From: Termitomyces sp. T153
Lineage: Eukaryota > Basidiomycota > Agaricomycetes > Agaricales > Lyophyllaceae
Length of the DNA stretch: 64,000 nt
Assembly: GCA_018296165.2 (NCBI GenBank)
Contig: JACKQL020000001.1
Location: 1,488,001-1,552,000 of the forward strand
Direction of reading: 5' to 3'
Part shown: positions 47,201-60,211 of the stretch, piece after piece
Layout: each line of letters opens with the position of its first letter
How positions within the stretch are numbered: position 1 is the stretch's first letter
The notes under the pieces: model-generated
The model's input: only the letters and a program-made list of their open reading frames with translations
Told to the model about the DNA's origin: nothing
Databases searched by the model: none
Translations under genes and position numbers: made by a program

Positions 47201-48059
47201 TAGTTAAGGCAACTGTTGGTTACCCCAATGCACTCAATAATGACAAAGATGCATCTGACAGATGCATTATAGTAGGCAATGGCAGATATGACCACTGAAG
47301 TGCCAACAACTGCATCAGAACCATGATTGACTCTGGAACTTTGTTATCCACCTCCATCACATCTGCTAATGATGCTGCAGAGACCAATATCCCTACCTGT
47401 AATGATATAGTAGCAGGTTGTTATTGACCTGCCATGCCCATTGTATAGCTAGGACCAGCCACTGGGGGCAGGGCCACAAAAAACTGTGGCATCACAAACT
47501 GCTAGAACTTCTAGGACCACACTAGTTGTGCAGCCACAAGGTACTCAAAGTTAAACTGAGAGAGGGCTGGTGGTCCCCCATGTCCTCTTCCTGCTCCCTG
47601 AGAGGAGGCCAATGGTCCCCCATGCCCTCTGCCTGATCCACCTTGTTGAGGAAGCAGACCACATCTCCTTGCTGGCAACTGCTGCATTGCTATTACATAG
47701 CTTGGTGAAGCTACATCTCCTGGCACCACTGGCAGTCTCCCACTTGCAGGCTTTGTGTCCCTTTGAGCTGAGGCTGCTCTTTGCATTGTCGGGGATACTA
47801 CATTCTCCAGCACCAAGCCTTCTACCAATACAGCAAAGCCACCAAAGCTAGGAAGTAAACTACTTCCTAATCTTCCTCCTCTTGAGCTCTGTCCAGAGCT
47901 TAACAAATATCCTGGCAGATCTATATCTGCCCCACCTGGCCATTTCTTTCTCTTGCCCATAGAGCAAGGAGTCCTCTTTGTATAGTTAGCATGTAGCACC
48001 AACAATGTGGAAGAAGACAAAGTCCAGTTGGACTTTGCACTCAGCCAAAAATTTAGCAA
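44261..48059 (-). pseudogene. Element C post-pol region, unknown protein(s)
   Basis: Long region downstream of the chromodomain with coding character on the pol strand but broken by stops. The longest pieces are 48059-47511 (probable start MGKRKKWPGGADIDLPGY; tandem GRGHGGPxAxSQ motifs at its end), 46712-46398 (KLPKPAAIKKGTSRPSTKR, VLPPELRPQVH), 46203-45892 (MAIDAEKSKMDLKHLN), 45773-45441 (TPAELETPLPRGD) and 44880-44527 (Ser/Ala/Thr-rich). Pieces 1, 2 and 4 share one reading frame. No retroviral domain is recognised and no clear membrane segment. It could be a second structural protein or captured host coding sequence. Function unknown. Confidence 0.5.
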
Positions 48060-51000
48060 ACATAATTGTTGATGGCTGCTGGCATGGCAGCCTGATTTAA
48101 CTTAAACTTTCTAGCCAACTGCACAGGGCGCTGCATGCCCTGCAGCTCCAGGTATCTATCAAGGGTCACCAGGTCCTTGCAAGTTGCAAGGGACTCCCAA
48201 GTGGTGTTCCCAAGACTCCAACAAACTTCAAACCTGAGGTTCATACCATCCCAACAGTGATCTACTAGGTCATCAACAAACCATTCCTAGTTGTCTGGGG
48301 CACCAAAGTTGTAAGGCTCTGGCATTGCCCTGTTGGAAAACAAAGCATTGTTGCTAGCCTTATATGGGCACAGTAGCAACACATGGAACTTATGATGTAA
48401 CATTTGTTCCTAGAGTGCCATAGACAACTCCAATACATAGTTAGAGGTCTCACCGTAGGCCTCCAAAATTCTATATGGCCCAATCCACTTAGGGCAGAGT
48501 TTTCTTGCTCTGCCTTTAGGTAGGTTGAGACTTTTCATTGAAAGGTACACCAATGCACCTTTCTCTAGTTCAGGATCAGGCCTGTGATGTGAGTTAGCCA
48601 GATGCATATGAAAGACACATGCCTCTATAATTGCATCATGTGCTGCTGCCAAGTTCTCTAGAGCTTGGCAGGCAAACTGCTGGATTCCCTTTGGAATTGC
48701 AGTATCTGCCCTAATTTCCCATATCATTGATGGCATATATCCACTGTTCAACTTGAACAGTGCAAACCATGCCATCTCAGAAATACTCATGTTTATTGCA
48801 AACTCTATTAAGTCTATTTGACTTAACCAGTTGCAAGATCTGACCAACATTCAGATTGGCATGTTCAGTCTGACCATTGGTCTGCAGATGGAACAATGTA
48901 GACATTAGGAGCTTTGCTCCTAACAACTTATGTAATTCACACCACTATCTTGACATGAACTTCAAGTCTCAATTGCTGACAATTGAGCTTAGAAGGCCAT
49001 GTGGCCTCACAACCTTGCACATGTAAATCCAGAACAGTTGCAAAGCTGTCATGGTAGTGTGCATCAGTACTAGGTGCACCATGCTCATCATCCAACATAT
49101 AATTACCCACAGATAGTTATACCCTTTTAATTCAGGGAATGGACTTATAAAGTCCATCCCTATCAAATCTCAGAGTTTAACTGGCACAGGCAGGGAATGT
49201 AACTTCCCTGAAAGGAGCTGATTGCTCCCTTTTGCCCACTGGCACAGCTGACAAGTGGTACAGAACATTCACACATCTGCAACCACTGTCAGCTACCAAT
49301 ACCAATGACAAATGTACTCTGTTGTTCTCTGGGTGCCAAAATGCCTCATTACATTGTGTGCTTGCTCAAGCACACTGGTTACTAACTCTCAATCATGAGA
49401 TATACAAAGTACTTCATGGCCCAAGATGTTGGTAGTTCAGATTAACTTATCCTGGAGGCAAAAGGACTTATAGTCCTTTGATTGAGTCATGATTTCAGCA
49501 AAGAGCTTGTCTTTGCTATACAGGGATTGGATTCAATAGGGGAATTCCCTGTCTGTCCTATCTCAGAGTTAAGGAGACTGGAACATCCTTAGGATGGCTT
49601 CTCCAAGAGACATATCAATCTTGTCCCCCTTAATATCAAACTCATGTTGAGCTTGGGCTGAATCTCCCTTGCCATCATTACTGGCAGCCAGTATGTGTGC
49701 TTCCTCATCACAAATTTTGTGACAATTGCACACTTGCCTACATCCACAGCTAGGTCCATCACAGAGAGCACATATCTGATCCTGTTGCACTTGCATTTCC
49801 TATATGCACATAGGGGGCAGATCATTCCCCTCTGGGTCAATACAAGCATCTGCACAAATGTAGTCATAGATGTGGTATACATCTTGAGGAGAGTTGCTCT
49901 CAAAGTAGTGGAATAAACAGTCTGCTACCTTACTGAGCTCTCCTTTTACATACATGATGTCAAAATTAAATTTTGACATATAATCTGTCCACCATTATTG
50001 GCACAGTAACAAGTTCCATTGAGTTTTGAAGAACTCAAGTGCTTTATAGTCTGTTACCACATGGATCTTATACTCCAGAAGCTTATCCTCCCACTTGAGG
50101 AGGGCTTTTAAGATTGCCAGAGTTTCAAGTTCATGCACAGCATAATTTTGCTATGCATTGGTAAACTTTTTGGACATGAATCCTGCTAGCCAACATTTCT
50201 GCCAGCTTGGACCTTGTCCATACATTGCTCCAATGCCTGTCTTTGAGGCATTACAGATCAGCCAGATAGGATCCTTGTGTCAAAAATCAATCAGTTATAT
50301 TACTGGAGTTTTGGCATAGATCCTCTTGATTATGTCAAAACACCATTGGTGGATGGGTCACCAATGAAATGGCAACCCATTCTGCATCATGACCATTAAT
50401 GGCCCAGTGTACACAGATACATCAGGCAGAAAGTTCCCAATGTAGTTTACCAACCCAACAAACCTTCAGATGTTGTTGTAGGTTCTAGGAGTGTGCCACT
50501 CCTGGATCCTATTTAACTTCTCCACATCAGGGTGTATACTCTGTGAGTCAATTACATGGCCAAGACACTCTACATGCTTGGCATATAGCTCACACTTCTC
50601 CCATTTGAGGTAGAGCTTGTTTTTGTGTAGTCTTTCAAAGACTACTCCAAGGTTCTGCTTGTGTTCCTCAATAGAGACCAAAAAGATGAATATATCATCT
50701 AAATAGACATGCATCCACTTGCAAATGACATCTGGATGTCATTAGATGTTGGAACATGGCTGGCATGTTACAGTTGCTAATCTGCATGATGTTACTACAA
50801 TACATTCCAGTCATGGTTATAAATGCAGTCTTAGGTATGTCCAATGTACATTTTCTCACTTGCTCATACACATTGGTGAGGTCAATTTTTAACCTCACTG
50901 GTGTGCAAGCAACATCATCCCTAATGACTTCTTGGTCTGGTAAGGGTGTTGTGTCCTCAATGGTATTGTCATTGTGCTGACAAGCATCTAATGCCATCCA

Positions 51001-53689
51001 CAGGGATCCATCCTTCTTAGGAATGCATAGTAGTGGTACAGCTTGATCAGCCACACATGGTTCCCACTACTCAGCCTGCACATAGTGGTCAATTTCATCC
51101 TGCAATTGCTACTGTACAATTTCTGCTGAAGTAACTTAGGACACCTCAGCATGAAGTATGAGTACTGTTTGGTCTCATCAATGAGTCTCATGTTTTACTT
51201 TTTGCTAAGGAGGAAGTTCCTTCTTTGTTCCATTAACAATGTCTTGGAACTCATTGTACCACTGCTGTTGAAGGCATGGAATATTGCCTTCTATTAGCTT
51301 GGAAGGTTGTGCCTTCCTCCCAACTACTCTTGGCAAAGAGTAATGCTCTTTCTTGTCCAATTTTGCTGGTGGTACAGGCTTTGCATACTTTTCATACAAG
51401 GCCATCAGACAAATCTCTGATTTGTCTGGTATATTCAGCCAAGCAGGGCTATGGGTTGTCCTGCCTCTTGCTTCTCTCCACAAGTATTCAAACTTGCTAG
51501 GCTTGGATATTTCATCCTCCATAGCCATTCTATATATTTTGTCCTCAGAGGTCAATCTTCTTACCTCTCCCTGTCATATTAGGTCAGCTATGACCTGATT
51601 CCACTCTTGTGGTATGCATGGATTGTATGCCCATTTAAAAGTAGGCTTTGGAATTGGTCTGTTGATGTGCTCCTATGCTGCCTAGTGCCATGCAGGAAAC
51701 CTAACACAAGTCACTAGATAGGGTAGCTGGCAGTAGAAAGGCAATAGTAGAGGGCAAGTCAGTAACTGTCCCAGAGAATGAGAGCAAATGGGGGTGTGAA
51801 GAGTGAAGTGGGGAGAGTTGCTAGTGCTAGCCTAAGTTGCTAGGCAGTAATGAGAAGTCACTAGAGAAAAAGAGAAAGAAAACAAATGAAGACAAAAGTG
51901 TCACCATAGTAAAGCAAACTTAAGAGGTGAAAAAGGAGTTGGGTAGAGAAAGAGGGCAGTGATGATAAAAGGACTAAAAGGAGGATGAATACAAACTAAT
52001 CACTAGCTGTAATTGCTAGCATTGCTAACTTGAAATAATGCTAAGGACACCTGCAATTGGTGCCACACAAAGTCAAAGATGAGGTTGGCAAGACTAGTCA
52101 CTGAGTTTTTGTTGATGGAGGGAGTGAGTAATAGAGTCAAAATGAAATCTCAAGCTGGTAAGCTTAGAGATAGAGGGATTCAATAGAAGTAGTATTTGAT
52201 GAGAATAAGGTTCAATGATGAAGTGTCTATGTACAGGCAGTATTTATACTGTTCAAAGGTATAGTATGGGAAAAGAAACAAATAGTCGCCACTAGTGATG
52301 GCATCTGCCAAAGTGTTTATAATACATACAAAGTGTCAATCTGTAACTAAGTGAAAAAAATAAGTGAAGTCTGAAGTGTAGACACCATTGAAGTATGTTT
52401 GTAAGCTTGACAAGAAAAATGATAAGTAAGAAATCATGTAACTGGCAATATGTCCATATATGGTGGGAGAAAGCTATGTTGTTGGCAAGGAGTTGCTAGC
52501 AATCATCACTGAGAAAAGTGTTGGCCTTATTATTTTAGACCCAAAGTTCAAACTCCATGTGATGTTCCTCATAATTGACAAGTCTCATGGTTGCTAAAAT
52601 CCTGTGCAAAGGCTATGTTGTTCTAGATCTTGGGGCTAGGCCTCATGTGCTAAGTATTATAACTTGTGCCATGTTGAAATAGTTAGCTGCCGCTCAGTCC
52701 AAAATTGCCAAAAATGATGCTCAGTGACAAATGGGTCTTATCACTGTCCCAAATCTTCCTTTCTCTTGCCTTCAAAGGGCCAATTTGATCTTTCTGGCAT
52801 ACTCTCCCCCTCTCTTGAAGAGTACTCCTTTGAAACTCTTCTTCGAATGCCAACAGGGATGAGTGGTCATTAGGTAGACTCTCAGTTACTCAAAATTTAT
52901 CCTCATCCACTACCTCCTCTATGATAGGCTGCCTGAGTCCACCAGAAAGTCAAGGTCACTTGTCATGCCACTTCTCCACTATGCAGAAACATTGTGCATG
53001 GCCATTGGCATCCTCCAGCTCCAATCTATGAGCTGGAGTTGCCTTTCCATCAATGACTACTTAGTCATTTGCAAAATCAAGGAGAACCTTATGGGTTCTT
53101 ATGAATGGTGTCCCTACAATCATGTCATAGCAATCAAAGTTTGCAATGTTTATGTAAACATTGCAAATCTTGCCAGGGATCTTCATAGTAGCTCTAGCAC
53201 CATAATTCACTATGGAACAACTTCCAATTGTTCTGAGCTGCAGTGTAATGGGGGTCACCAATAGTGCCACCCATATTCCAGCCACATGTGCAAACAATGG
53301 GGTGATTCTGGAGGTGGTACTCCCTGAATTCCACAGTGTCCATGCTTAGTGGCCATTTACTTCCACCAAAGTGACAAGGCATTCTTTGTCTTAGGCTGGT
53401 AGTACTGAGTGATCCATGGCATCCTTGGATGCCACAAGCTGCATTTTTTGCATGCAAACCACATTGCTAGGTTCTTTTTCCTTATGCTCACTAATAGGAA
53501 CCTCTGTGAGGGCAAATTGTCCCTCACTGTTACTATCATGAGTATAGTACTTGTTGTTGTATGTTTCCAATTCAACATACTCTTCATCATGCCCCTGAGT
53601 CCCATTGGACTTGAACACATTGTTGGTGTTGGCCTCAGCAGGCTCTTCCTCCTGCTCATTGTTGGCTTCCTCCACATCTGATGGAGCAG
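48060..53689 (-). pseudogene. Element C protease-RT-RNase H-integrase-chromodomain
   Basis: Protease C-terminal half near 53061-53297 (FDCYDMIVGTPFIRTHKVLL); the active-site part is not readable. The pol start near 51555-51205 (HYSLPRVVGRK) is separated from the protease by a solo A LTR at 51663-52743. RT: PLLCIPKKDGSLWMALDA, YLDDIFIFL near 50700. RNase H: VVTDYKALEFFKTQW and CLFHYFESN. Integrase: CQLCQWAKGSN, IGMDFISPFPELKGYNYLWV, SIVSN, INMSISEMAWFALFKLNSG, PKWIGPYRILEAYGE. Chromodomain remnant CWSLGNTTWESLATCKDL, LDRYLELQG near 48110-48240. A Cys-rich stretch (ICALCDGPSCGCRQVCNC) occurs where homologues are expected to have Arg. Confidence 0.85.
51663..52743 (-). repeat. Solo LTR of family A in element C
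   Basis: 1081 bp, TGATGTGCTCC...CTTATCA, flanked by a perfect 4-bp duplication CTGT (51659-51662 and 52744-52747). CpG-depleted, so an old insertion. Confidence 0.92.
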
Positions 53690-56431
53690 CTGTATGAGCT
53701 GCTTGTATGAATATCCAGGGAGCTGGTTTAGCCAACTCCCTGCATTCACATGCAAAGTGCTTAGCCTTTCTGCACTTATAGCAGCTTACAGCCTGCCTGG
53801 CATCCTTGCTGGGTTGGCCTCATGCTATAGCTACTATATTTTTTCCTGCAGTGAGATATTTTCTCACTGCCTACACTGCAGCCCCAGGTTGGGAGGGCCC
53901 TAAGCCCACACCAGCTCTTAGTAGCAATGGTTTTAAGGTCATGCATATAGCTGGCCTCTTTGCTAACTACAACAGCTGTAACCAGCTATGATGTCCAGTC
54001 ACCTCTGTCTGCTTAACTAATGCAGTCCCAATTGCCAGGAACTGCACTGCCACTATCAACAGCTGCCATCCTAATCAATTCTTCTTGCTGCACTCTAAGT
54101 AGTGCACAGCAGTTTTAATGCTGCTTTTGTACACCTTGGCCTTAGAAACAAACTCCTCAACTGTATTTACTTTAGAAGCCAGTCTGCCATTGTGTATTAA
54201 TGCCACCAGCATGTCAGAGGATATTCTCTCCAAGAATCGCTCACAAATAGTGAATTTGTTGGGAAACACAGCCATGTTTTGAGCATAGTCAAGCAAGGCA
54301 TCATAGAAGCCTTGCACTCCTTCTTTGGCTGCATACACTGCATTACAGAATGCATTGCATGCATCCTGCATTGTCAAAGGCTGTATAAACTATTTGTACA
54401 GTCTGAGGATCATGTCTTTGAACCTCCAGTGGGACTGGGCCCTATTGATATGGATTACATGTTATAGGTATCATTTCAGTGCACTTGTAGCAAAAAGTCC
54501 ATTAAAATTAGGACTTTCTTGCAATTGCACTCATCCCCACCATACTGAGCTACAGTGTAGAACATGCAAATGCTCATTAGCTAGTCTTCAAGTTTGCTGA
54601 ACTTGGCAGACCCTGCATAGGGAGTAATTGTTTTTGATGGATCACTCTGCCTAAGCTTGAGTCTTTCTGGTATAGCCAGTTATACTGCAAGCAACTGTTT
54701 TATCACTGCCCTCAGACAATTGTGCATTGTCTGGCAGTGATATTTATGGGCTTCCTCCACTTCTGGAGTTGCAAAACATCCACAATGTTGTAGTGGCATT
54801 GAGAACTGCCATGGCTGTCTCTCTAGGAGGACTGTAGTCCTCCTCCTTACAGTTCTGTGTCCCACACCATCATTCTCATCAAAAGGTCCCTCATCTGGTC
54901 CTCCTAGATCTGGCAGACCTTCACTTGGGGGTGGCAGTGATCCATGACCAGGAAAAGGTGGTCCTCTTTCTGAGCCTCCACCTCCTCCTCATAGCCCTTG
55001 GAGTCTACAGTGTGGCATAAACAGAGGAGAAGACACAGGATCACCTTCTGGTGATTCCTGTCCTGAGTCTCCTCCACTAGCAAGTCTTTCCCTAGACCAG
55101 TTTGCAGGAGCATTTGCTCCACAATCTGCATGTCTCTGGGATTCTGTGGGGCTCTGACCAGTCCAAGCATGTTCATCTCTGAGAGGAGAGCAAGAATCAT
55201 GCTCCTTCCTCTTAATTGGCTTGGTTCATTCTGGTGGAATGTACCCTTCAGGCTACACATTATCAGTGGTTTTTCCTTAGAACACCACCCCTTGATTATC
55301 CATGTAGAACTGTCCAAAGTCCTTCATGTCCCTATCATCAAATCACTGTAGAGCAATTCAATCTTTCCAAGTCAGCACTCTCTGTGTAGACCCACCAGGT
55401 CTATGCTGCACTACTTGTTGCTCTACTGTAATCACTGACCCTGCATCAGTAGATGCTAAGTTCAGTGCTATAATCATGCCCAATGTGGCTCATTGTTGAC
55501 AGTCCACAGCAGCCTGTTTAGCCATGTAATTATGTGGTGTCTTGCTAAGCTATTGTGGTGCTTGCAACAGAGTCAACACTTTGTTGACTGGGAACAGTAG
55601 GGGCACATAGGCTCCCCCAATATATAAAGATGGCATTGCAGACAATGTCTGCAATCCTTGCAGCTTCTTGTGCTGGAGGTAATCTGTTACCTCTTATGCT
55701 AAGAACAGCATGTGAATATCCATATATTTCACTGGATCTGTTGGGATGATATTGTCTTCTAACAATCTCTAAATTGCAATGTGTTTAGCTATTTTAGCAG
55801 CTAAACATTGCTAAGTTGAAGTCTTAAGGACCTCAACATAGTTCTGCCAGAATGCCATCACCCTTCTACAAAGGATGTCATCTAAATGAGCCTCACCATC
55901 CATATCAGAGGTGTCTCTGACATCCTCTAGTATTGTCTCAATGAATGCAGCTGGAGCTGCCAATTTCATACCCAGCACTGGCCTAGCTTGCAATCTTACA
56001 GACCCACAAGCCCTGTATGAAGAGTCTTCCCCACTCCTCAGCAGTGTTTCCACTGTCAAGAAGTCAATTTGACCTCCTGCAGCAATTGGGAAGGATCACA
56101 GTTCTTCCAGCCTCAGTGCTATGGGCACATACAATGGGGTTTTCCCCTTGTCTGCTGATGCCACTGCACCTTCTGGCTCTGCTGTCAGATACAGTCAAGT
56201 AGAGGGCCCTTGCAAGCTCTCTGCTAGAATGCCCTTCCAACCACCTGCAGGTGGTCATACCAGAGTGACTGCTGGCAGTCCTCCTGGCATCACAGCACTC
56301 TCTCTGCTCCCATCATGTTGTGATGTGGTAAATTCTGATGTCCCATGTAGAGCACTCTCCAATGCTTCATTGAACTCTGTCTTGGACCTAGGCCCAAGCA
56401 CCTGACCATCCATAGTCACCACTGTGCTCAT
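53690..56431 (-). pseudogene. Element C gag
   Basis: ATG at 56429-56431 (MSTVVTMDGQVLGPRSK). N-terminal region with many stops; a capsid-like segment near 54377-54075 (ACNAFCNAVYAAKEGVQGFYDALLDYA, split by no stop); a zinc knuckle CYKCRKAKHFACEC near 53745-53790; then an acidic linker to the protease. At least ten stops or shifts. Confidence 0.78.
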
Positions 56432-56552
56432 TGTGGAGGGTGCATATCAAAAATTTTAATGTGCTGATTGTAACTAGTGGTAGTAAACTTCTTTTACAGA
56501 AGTTTGAGTTTCTGACTTATAAATGAGTTATCACTTGTTTGACTTGAAAAAA
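56432..56552 (-). other. Element C leader
   Basis: Short leader between the 5' LTR and gag. The element strand next to the LTR is TTTTTTCAAGTC; no TGG-type primer binding site adjoins it, as in element D. Confidence 0.45.
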
Positions 56553-56751
56553 TGTAACATTTTCATTATGGGTTGCACAGCTTACAGTTCACACTCTGTA
56601 AGTAAAGACCAGTCAATAATTCTGTCTACAAAGTATGAAGTAAAGTGCTGCCTTATATAAGTAGTAGTATAGTACTTTTAGGGATAGCATCATGTGACAC
56701 TATCAGTGTAATCAAATAATATGTACAGCATGTAATGGATGCTCTGTTACA
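56553..56751 (-). repeat. Element C 5' LTR
   Basis: 199 bp, TGTAACATTTTC...GCTCTGTTACA, partner of 44045-44260. Confidence 0.9.
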
Positions 56752-56756
56752 ACTAC

Positions 56757-57010
56757 AACCACAGGGGAACCCCAGAGCATAAATACCAGCCTGGAAATCA
56801 AGTCTATCTAGATGCCTCCAACATTACAACTACCCAGCCTTCAAAAAAGCTGTCACACCACCAATTGGGACCTTTCATGGTAGAATGGCAGGTAGGGCCC
56901 CTAGCCTACCAACTCTGGCTCCTCACAGGGATGCACCAGCTTCATCCGGTGTTCAACATGGTTAAACTGTCAGAGGACTTCTATTTCCAACCTTTGCAGC
57001 TTGTTTGACA
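56757..57010 (+). pseudogene. Element F integrase C-terminus
   Basis: Continues F after element C: NHRGTPEHKYQPGNQVYLDASN, SKKLSHHQLGPFMVEWQVGP, HQLHPVFNMVKLS. This is the GPF/Y-type C-terminal module of chromovirus integrases. The frame ends at PLQLV; no chromodomain is readable beyond it. Confidence 0.88.
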
Positions 57011-57450
57011 TCTCTGGGGCTCTTTCTGGAACTCCAGAGATCTCCAGAGAACTGCAGAGTTCTCTGTATTACCTCAGCAATCATTGCCCTAGGGTTAGGA
57101 GTAGCTCTGGTCATCTGTACAGTAGTTCCCATGCTTCCAACATCCACTGATGTGCTGCACTGAGCAGCAGAGATCCTTAGACTTGTTCTCTTCAGATTCC
57201 CCTCTGCTAGGTGATTAGTTATGGATTGTATCATTGTCTACTCTGCTAATATACTTTGGATTCCCCTCTGCTAGCTGCATGATTCCAATCCACTGCTCCA
57301 GAGGTTGCCCTTACAACAGAACAAGTCTCCTAAAACTGGTCTGGAAGCCCCTCATAGCTACAAGGAACCTCCAAGCTGCTACCCATTGCTTCCCCACTAG
57401 GACTAAACACCACAGAGTTCTATGTCTCAGCTTACCAACCCAGACACACC
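57011..57450. other. Region 3' of element F
   Basis: No supported frame and no F LTR recognised. Probably the remnant of the F C-terminus or 3' region, cut by a B LTR at 57451. Confidence 0.4.
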
Positions 57451-58217
57451 TGTCAGGTTCTGCTGACTACAGGAGCTCAGCTACACTGGCAAATCCTTAC
57501 TAGGCAGACATGATGTCCTGCACTTATAACCTAGTGCTCTGGAGTTGGCATAGAGTGGAGAGACTTGCAAGGGGAAACTAGAGGGAATGGTCTGAGTAAG
57601 TCTGGAGTGGTCTGGGGAAGTCTAAGACCAAGTATATTATTGTTGGGCTTGGGCAGGCATTAGGAACAAGTTCATAAGCATGTGAATAGATTGTGGGTAA
57701 ACAGAGGCTTTGCTAGTGATGGGGGTGGAGCTAAAGTTTGACAGAGGATTGATTAAGACTTGATGGGTTCTGAGGCTGAGCAAAGAGCAGGGTCCAGAGT
57801 TGTCATAGGATGTTTAAGGTTCATAGCATGTGTGCAGAGTTTGTACTGACATTGGAAATGGAAAGAACTTAGAGGAACAAAGGAAATAGAGACAATCAAG
57901 ACAAGACAGAGACAAGGTGAGATGGGACAGAGAGGAGATAGATTTGAGACTAAAAATAGAAACAGAGACAGAGAGAAACACAAGATACAAGTAACCAATA
58001 ATGCAGGTAATATTAAGACTAGAGTATAAGGAGCTACTCTATGACTTATATACTGACTACTGGAGTGCTCTGGGGAACAGCAGGTGTGGCAGTGGAGCTT
58101 GACAGAGCTTGGCAGAGTCAATGGGTGTCAGTTGTAATCAGAGGGTGGGCCATGTTGATATCTTGATAGGATCAGTTGGGAATGTGGGCTGTTCCAAGGT
58201 TGTTGTGATACTCCAGA
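57451..58217 (-). repeat. Family B LTR, left part
   Basis: TGTCAGGTTCTGCTG...; interrupted at CCAGA (58213-58217) by another B LTR in opposite orientation. Resumes at 60212. Confidence 0.85.
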
Positions 58218-60211
58218 TGTTACGACCCGCTCCCTAGACCCCGACAATGCCCCCAGCCCCCCCCTTCAATGCTCCACCAAACTCCCCAACCCTCGCCCAC
58301 CCTCCGCGCCCACTTCAGGCAACTCTGACACTTCTTTGGTAGACCCCAACGGCTCCTTGATCAACTCTGACACCTTCTCTGCAGCAGTTGATGCATCCCC
58401 TGAATTCCCCTGGACTCCCAAGGCTTTCCTCGACCCCAGAACAATCCACTTTTCAACTGATCCCATCAGAATGTCACCATGGCCCGTTCCAAGATCGCAC
58501 CTGACAACCATCAACTCTGTGCAGTTCTGTCAAGCCACCGCCATATCCTCTGCCCTCTGGAGCTGCCCAGTAGTAGGTATATAAGTCGTAGAAGAACCCC
58601 TAGTACTTTAGTCTTGATATTGCATTTACCGGTTTCCTATGTCTTGTCTTTTGTCTTGTCCCTGTCTCTATTTTTAGTTTCAAATCTATCTCTGTTCTCT
58701 GTCTCGTCTCCGCCTCATCTCAACCGTGTATAGTTCCTTTGTCTTCCTAAGTTCCTTTTATCTCCAACAACAGTACGAACTCCGCGCTGATGTGCTCCTA
58801 TGCCGCCTAGTGCCGTGCAGGAAACCTAACACTTGTCACTAGATAGGATAGCTGGCAGTAGGAAGTTAATAATTGAGGGCGAGTCAGTAACCGTCCCAGA
58901 GAACTAGAGCGAAAGTGGTGGCAAGGAGGTGAAGTCGAAAAGAATCGCTACTGCTAACGATAGTCGCAGCAAAACTGAAACGGTGGCGGGGCGAATAAAG
59001 GAGAGAGACGGCGGTAAGAGTAAAACTAAGATCGACGGACGAACGTAAACTTATCGCTAGCCGCAATTGCTAGCGTCACTAAATTGAAATAACGCTAATA
59101 GGCACCCGTAATCGGTACCACACTAAGTCGAGGTCGAGGTTGAAGAGGTTTGTCACGAACCCAAAGTCGAAGACGAGATGAGGGAAAGGGATGAGGCAAA
59201 TGGAATCTTTAAGCTGGTAGCTTATAGATGGAGGAGTAATACGATGGTGATGCAATGATAAAATTGATTGTCGGGTGTCTATGTACAGGCAGTATTTATA
59301 CGTTTTCGAAGTATAGTAAGGGAAGGTAAGCAATTAAGCGCCACTAGCGGCGGCGTCTGCCACTGTGTTTAGGTTGCGTGCCAGGCGTCAGTCCGTAACT
59401 AAGTAAAAGGTCATAGGGGAGGCCTTGGCGACGACTAATTGCTAATAAGAACCAAAAAGAGAACGAGTCCGATGTCAATACCTGAAGTAAGAACACCGTT
59501 CAGGGATGTTGGTAAGCTCAACAAGGGGAATGATAGTAAAAAGGTACGCGTCTGGTAATATGTCCATATATAGTAAAGGAACACCGTTTTGTCGCCAGGA
59601 TCGCTAAGATCGCTAATAATCGTTGCCAAGAGGGTCTAGGCCTTGATGGTCTAGGCCCAAGTTCCAGGCTTCGCGTGATGTTCCCCGTGATCAATAAGTC
59701 TCATGGTCACTAGAGTCTTGTGCTTCGGTCCAATCCTAGGGCTAAGTCCCGTGCGCTGAGTGTTGTGACTTGTGTCAAATTCGAAGTAGTCAGCTGCCGC
59801 CGAAAAAGGTGCTCAGCGATAACTGGGGCTCATCAGCGCGCACGCTACAACCCAAACATTCCTATGACAACCCCAGACCTCGCTCCCGCTCGGCCCAGGA
59901 ACACCTCACATCTTGGCAATCTCCCGTCAAACCTCCGGCTCTGCCCCCATCAACCGCAAAGCCTCCGGTTACCCCGCATTCTATTTGCATGCCCACAAAC
60001 TTGCTCCGGCACCCGTCCAGGCTCAACAACAAGTATACTTGATCTTAGATGCCCCCGAGCTGCTCTGGACTTGCTCAGACCACCCCTAGCCCCCCCCTCG
60101 CAAGTCCCTCCGCGTCAATACCGGACACTTGGTTATAAGCACAGGACATCGCATCCGCCTAGTAAGGACTCGCCAGTGTAGCTGAGCCCCCATCATCAGT
60201 GGAACCTGACA
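58218..60211 (+). repeat. Solo LTR of family B containing a solo A LTR
   Basis: TGTTACGACCCGC...GGAACCTGACA, flanked by a perfect 5-bp duplication CCAGA (58213-58217, 60212-60216). Without the A LTR it is about 0.94 kb. Much richer in CpG than its host LTR, hence younger. Confidence 0.9.
58788..59835 (-). repeat. Solo LTR of family A in a B LTR
   Basis: 1048 bp, TGATGTGCTCC...GGCTCATCA, flanked by a 4-bp duplication GCGC (58784-58787 and 59836-59839). The most CpG-rich A LTR in the window, so probably the most recent A insertion. Confidence 0.92.

Larger units (their letters stand above)
44045..56751 (-). mobile_element. Element C, Ty3/gypsy chromovirus, full length, decayed
   Basis: Bounded by short direct LTRs (44045-44260, 56553-56751) and flanked by ACTAT (44040-44044) and ACTAC (56752-56756), a 5-bp duplication. 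Its removal restores the F integrase sequence VQYYNHRGTPEHKYQPG. It is unusually long for its pol content (11.6 kb without the solo A LTR), because about 3.8 kb of extra sequence lies between the chromodomain and the 3' LTR. CpG dinucleotides are very rare. Confidence 0.92.

Noticed and set aside
49560..49800. Cys-rich segment looking like a zinc-finger protein
   Set aside because: It sits between RNase H and integrase of C. The cysteines fall where CGN arginine codons would be mutated by CpG decay.
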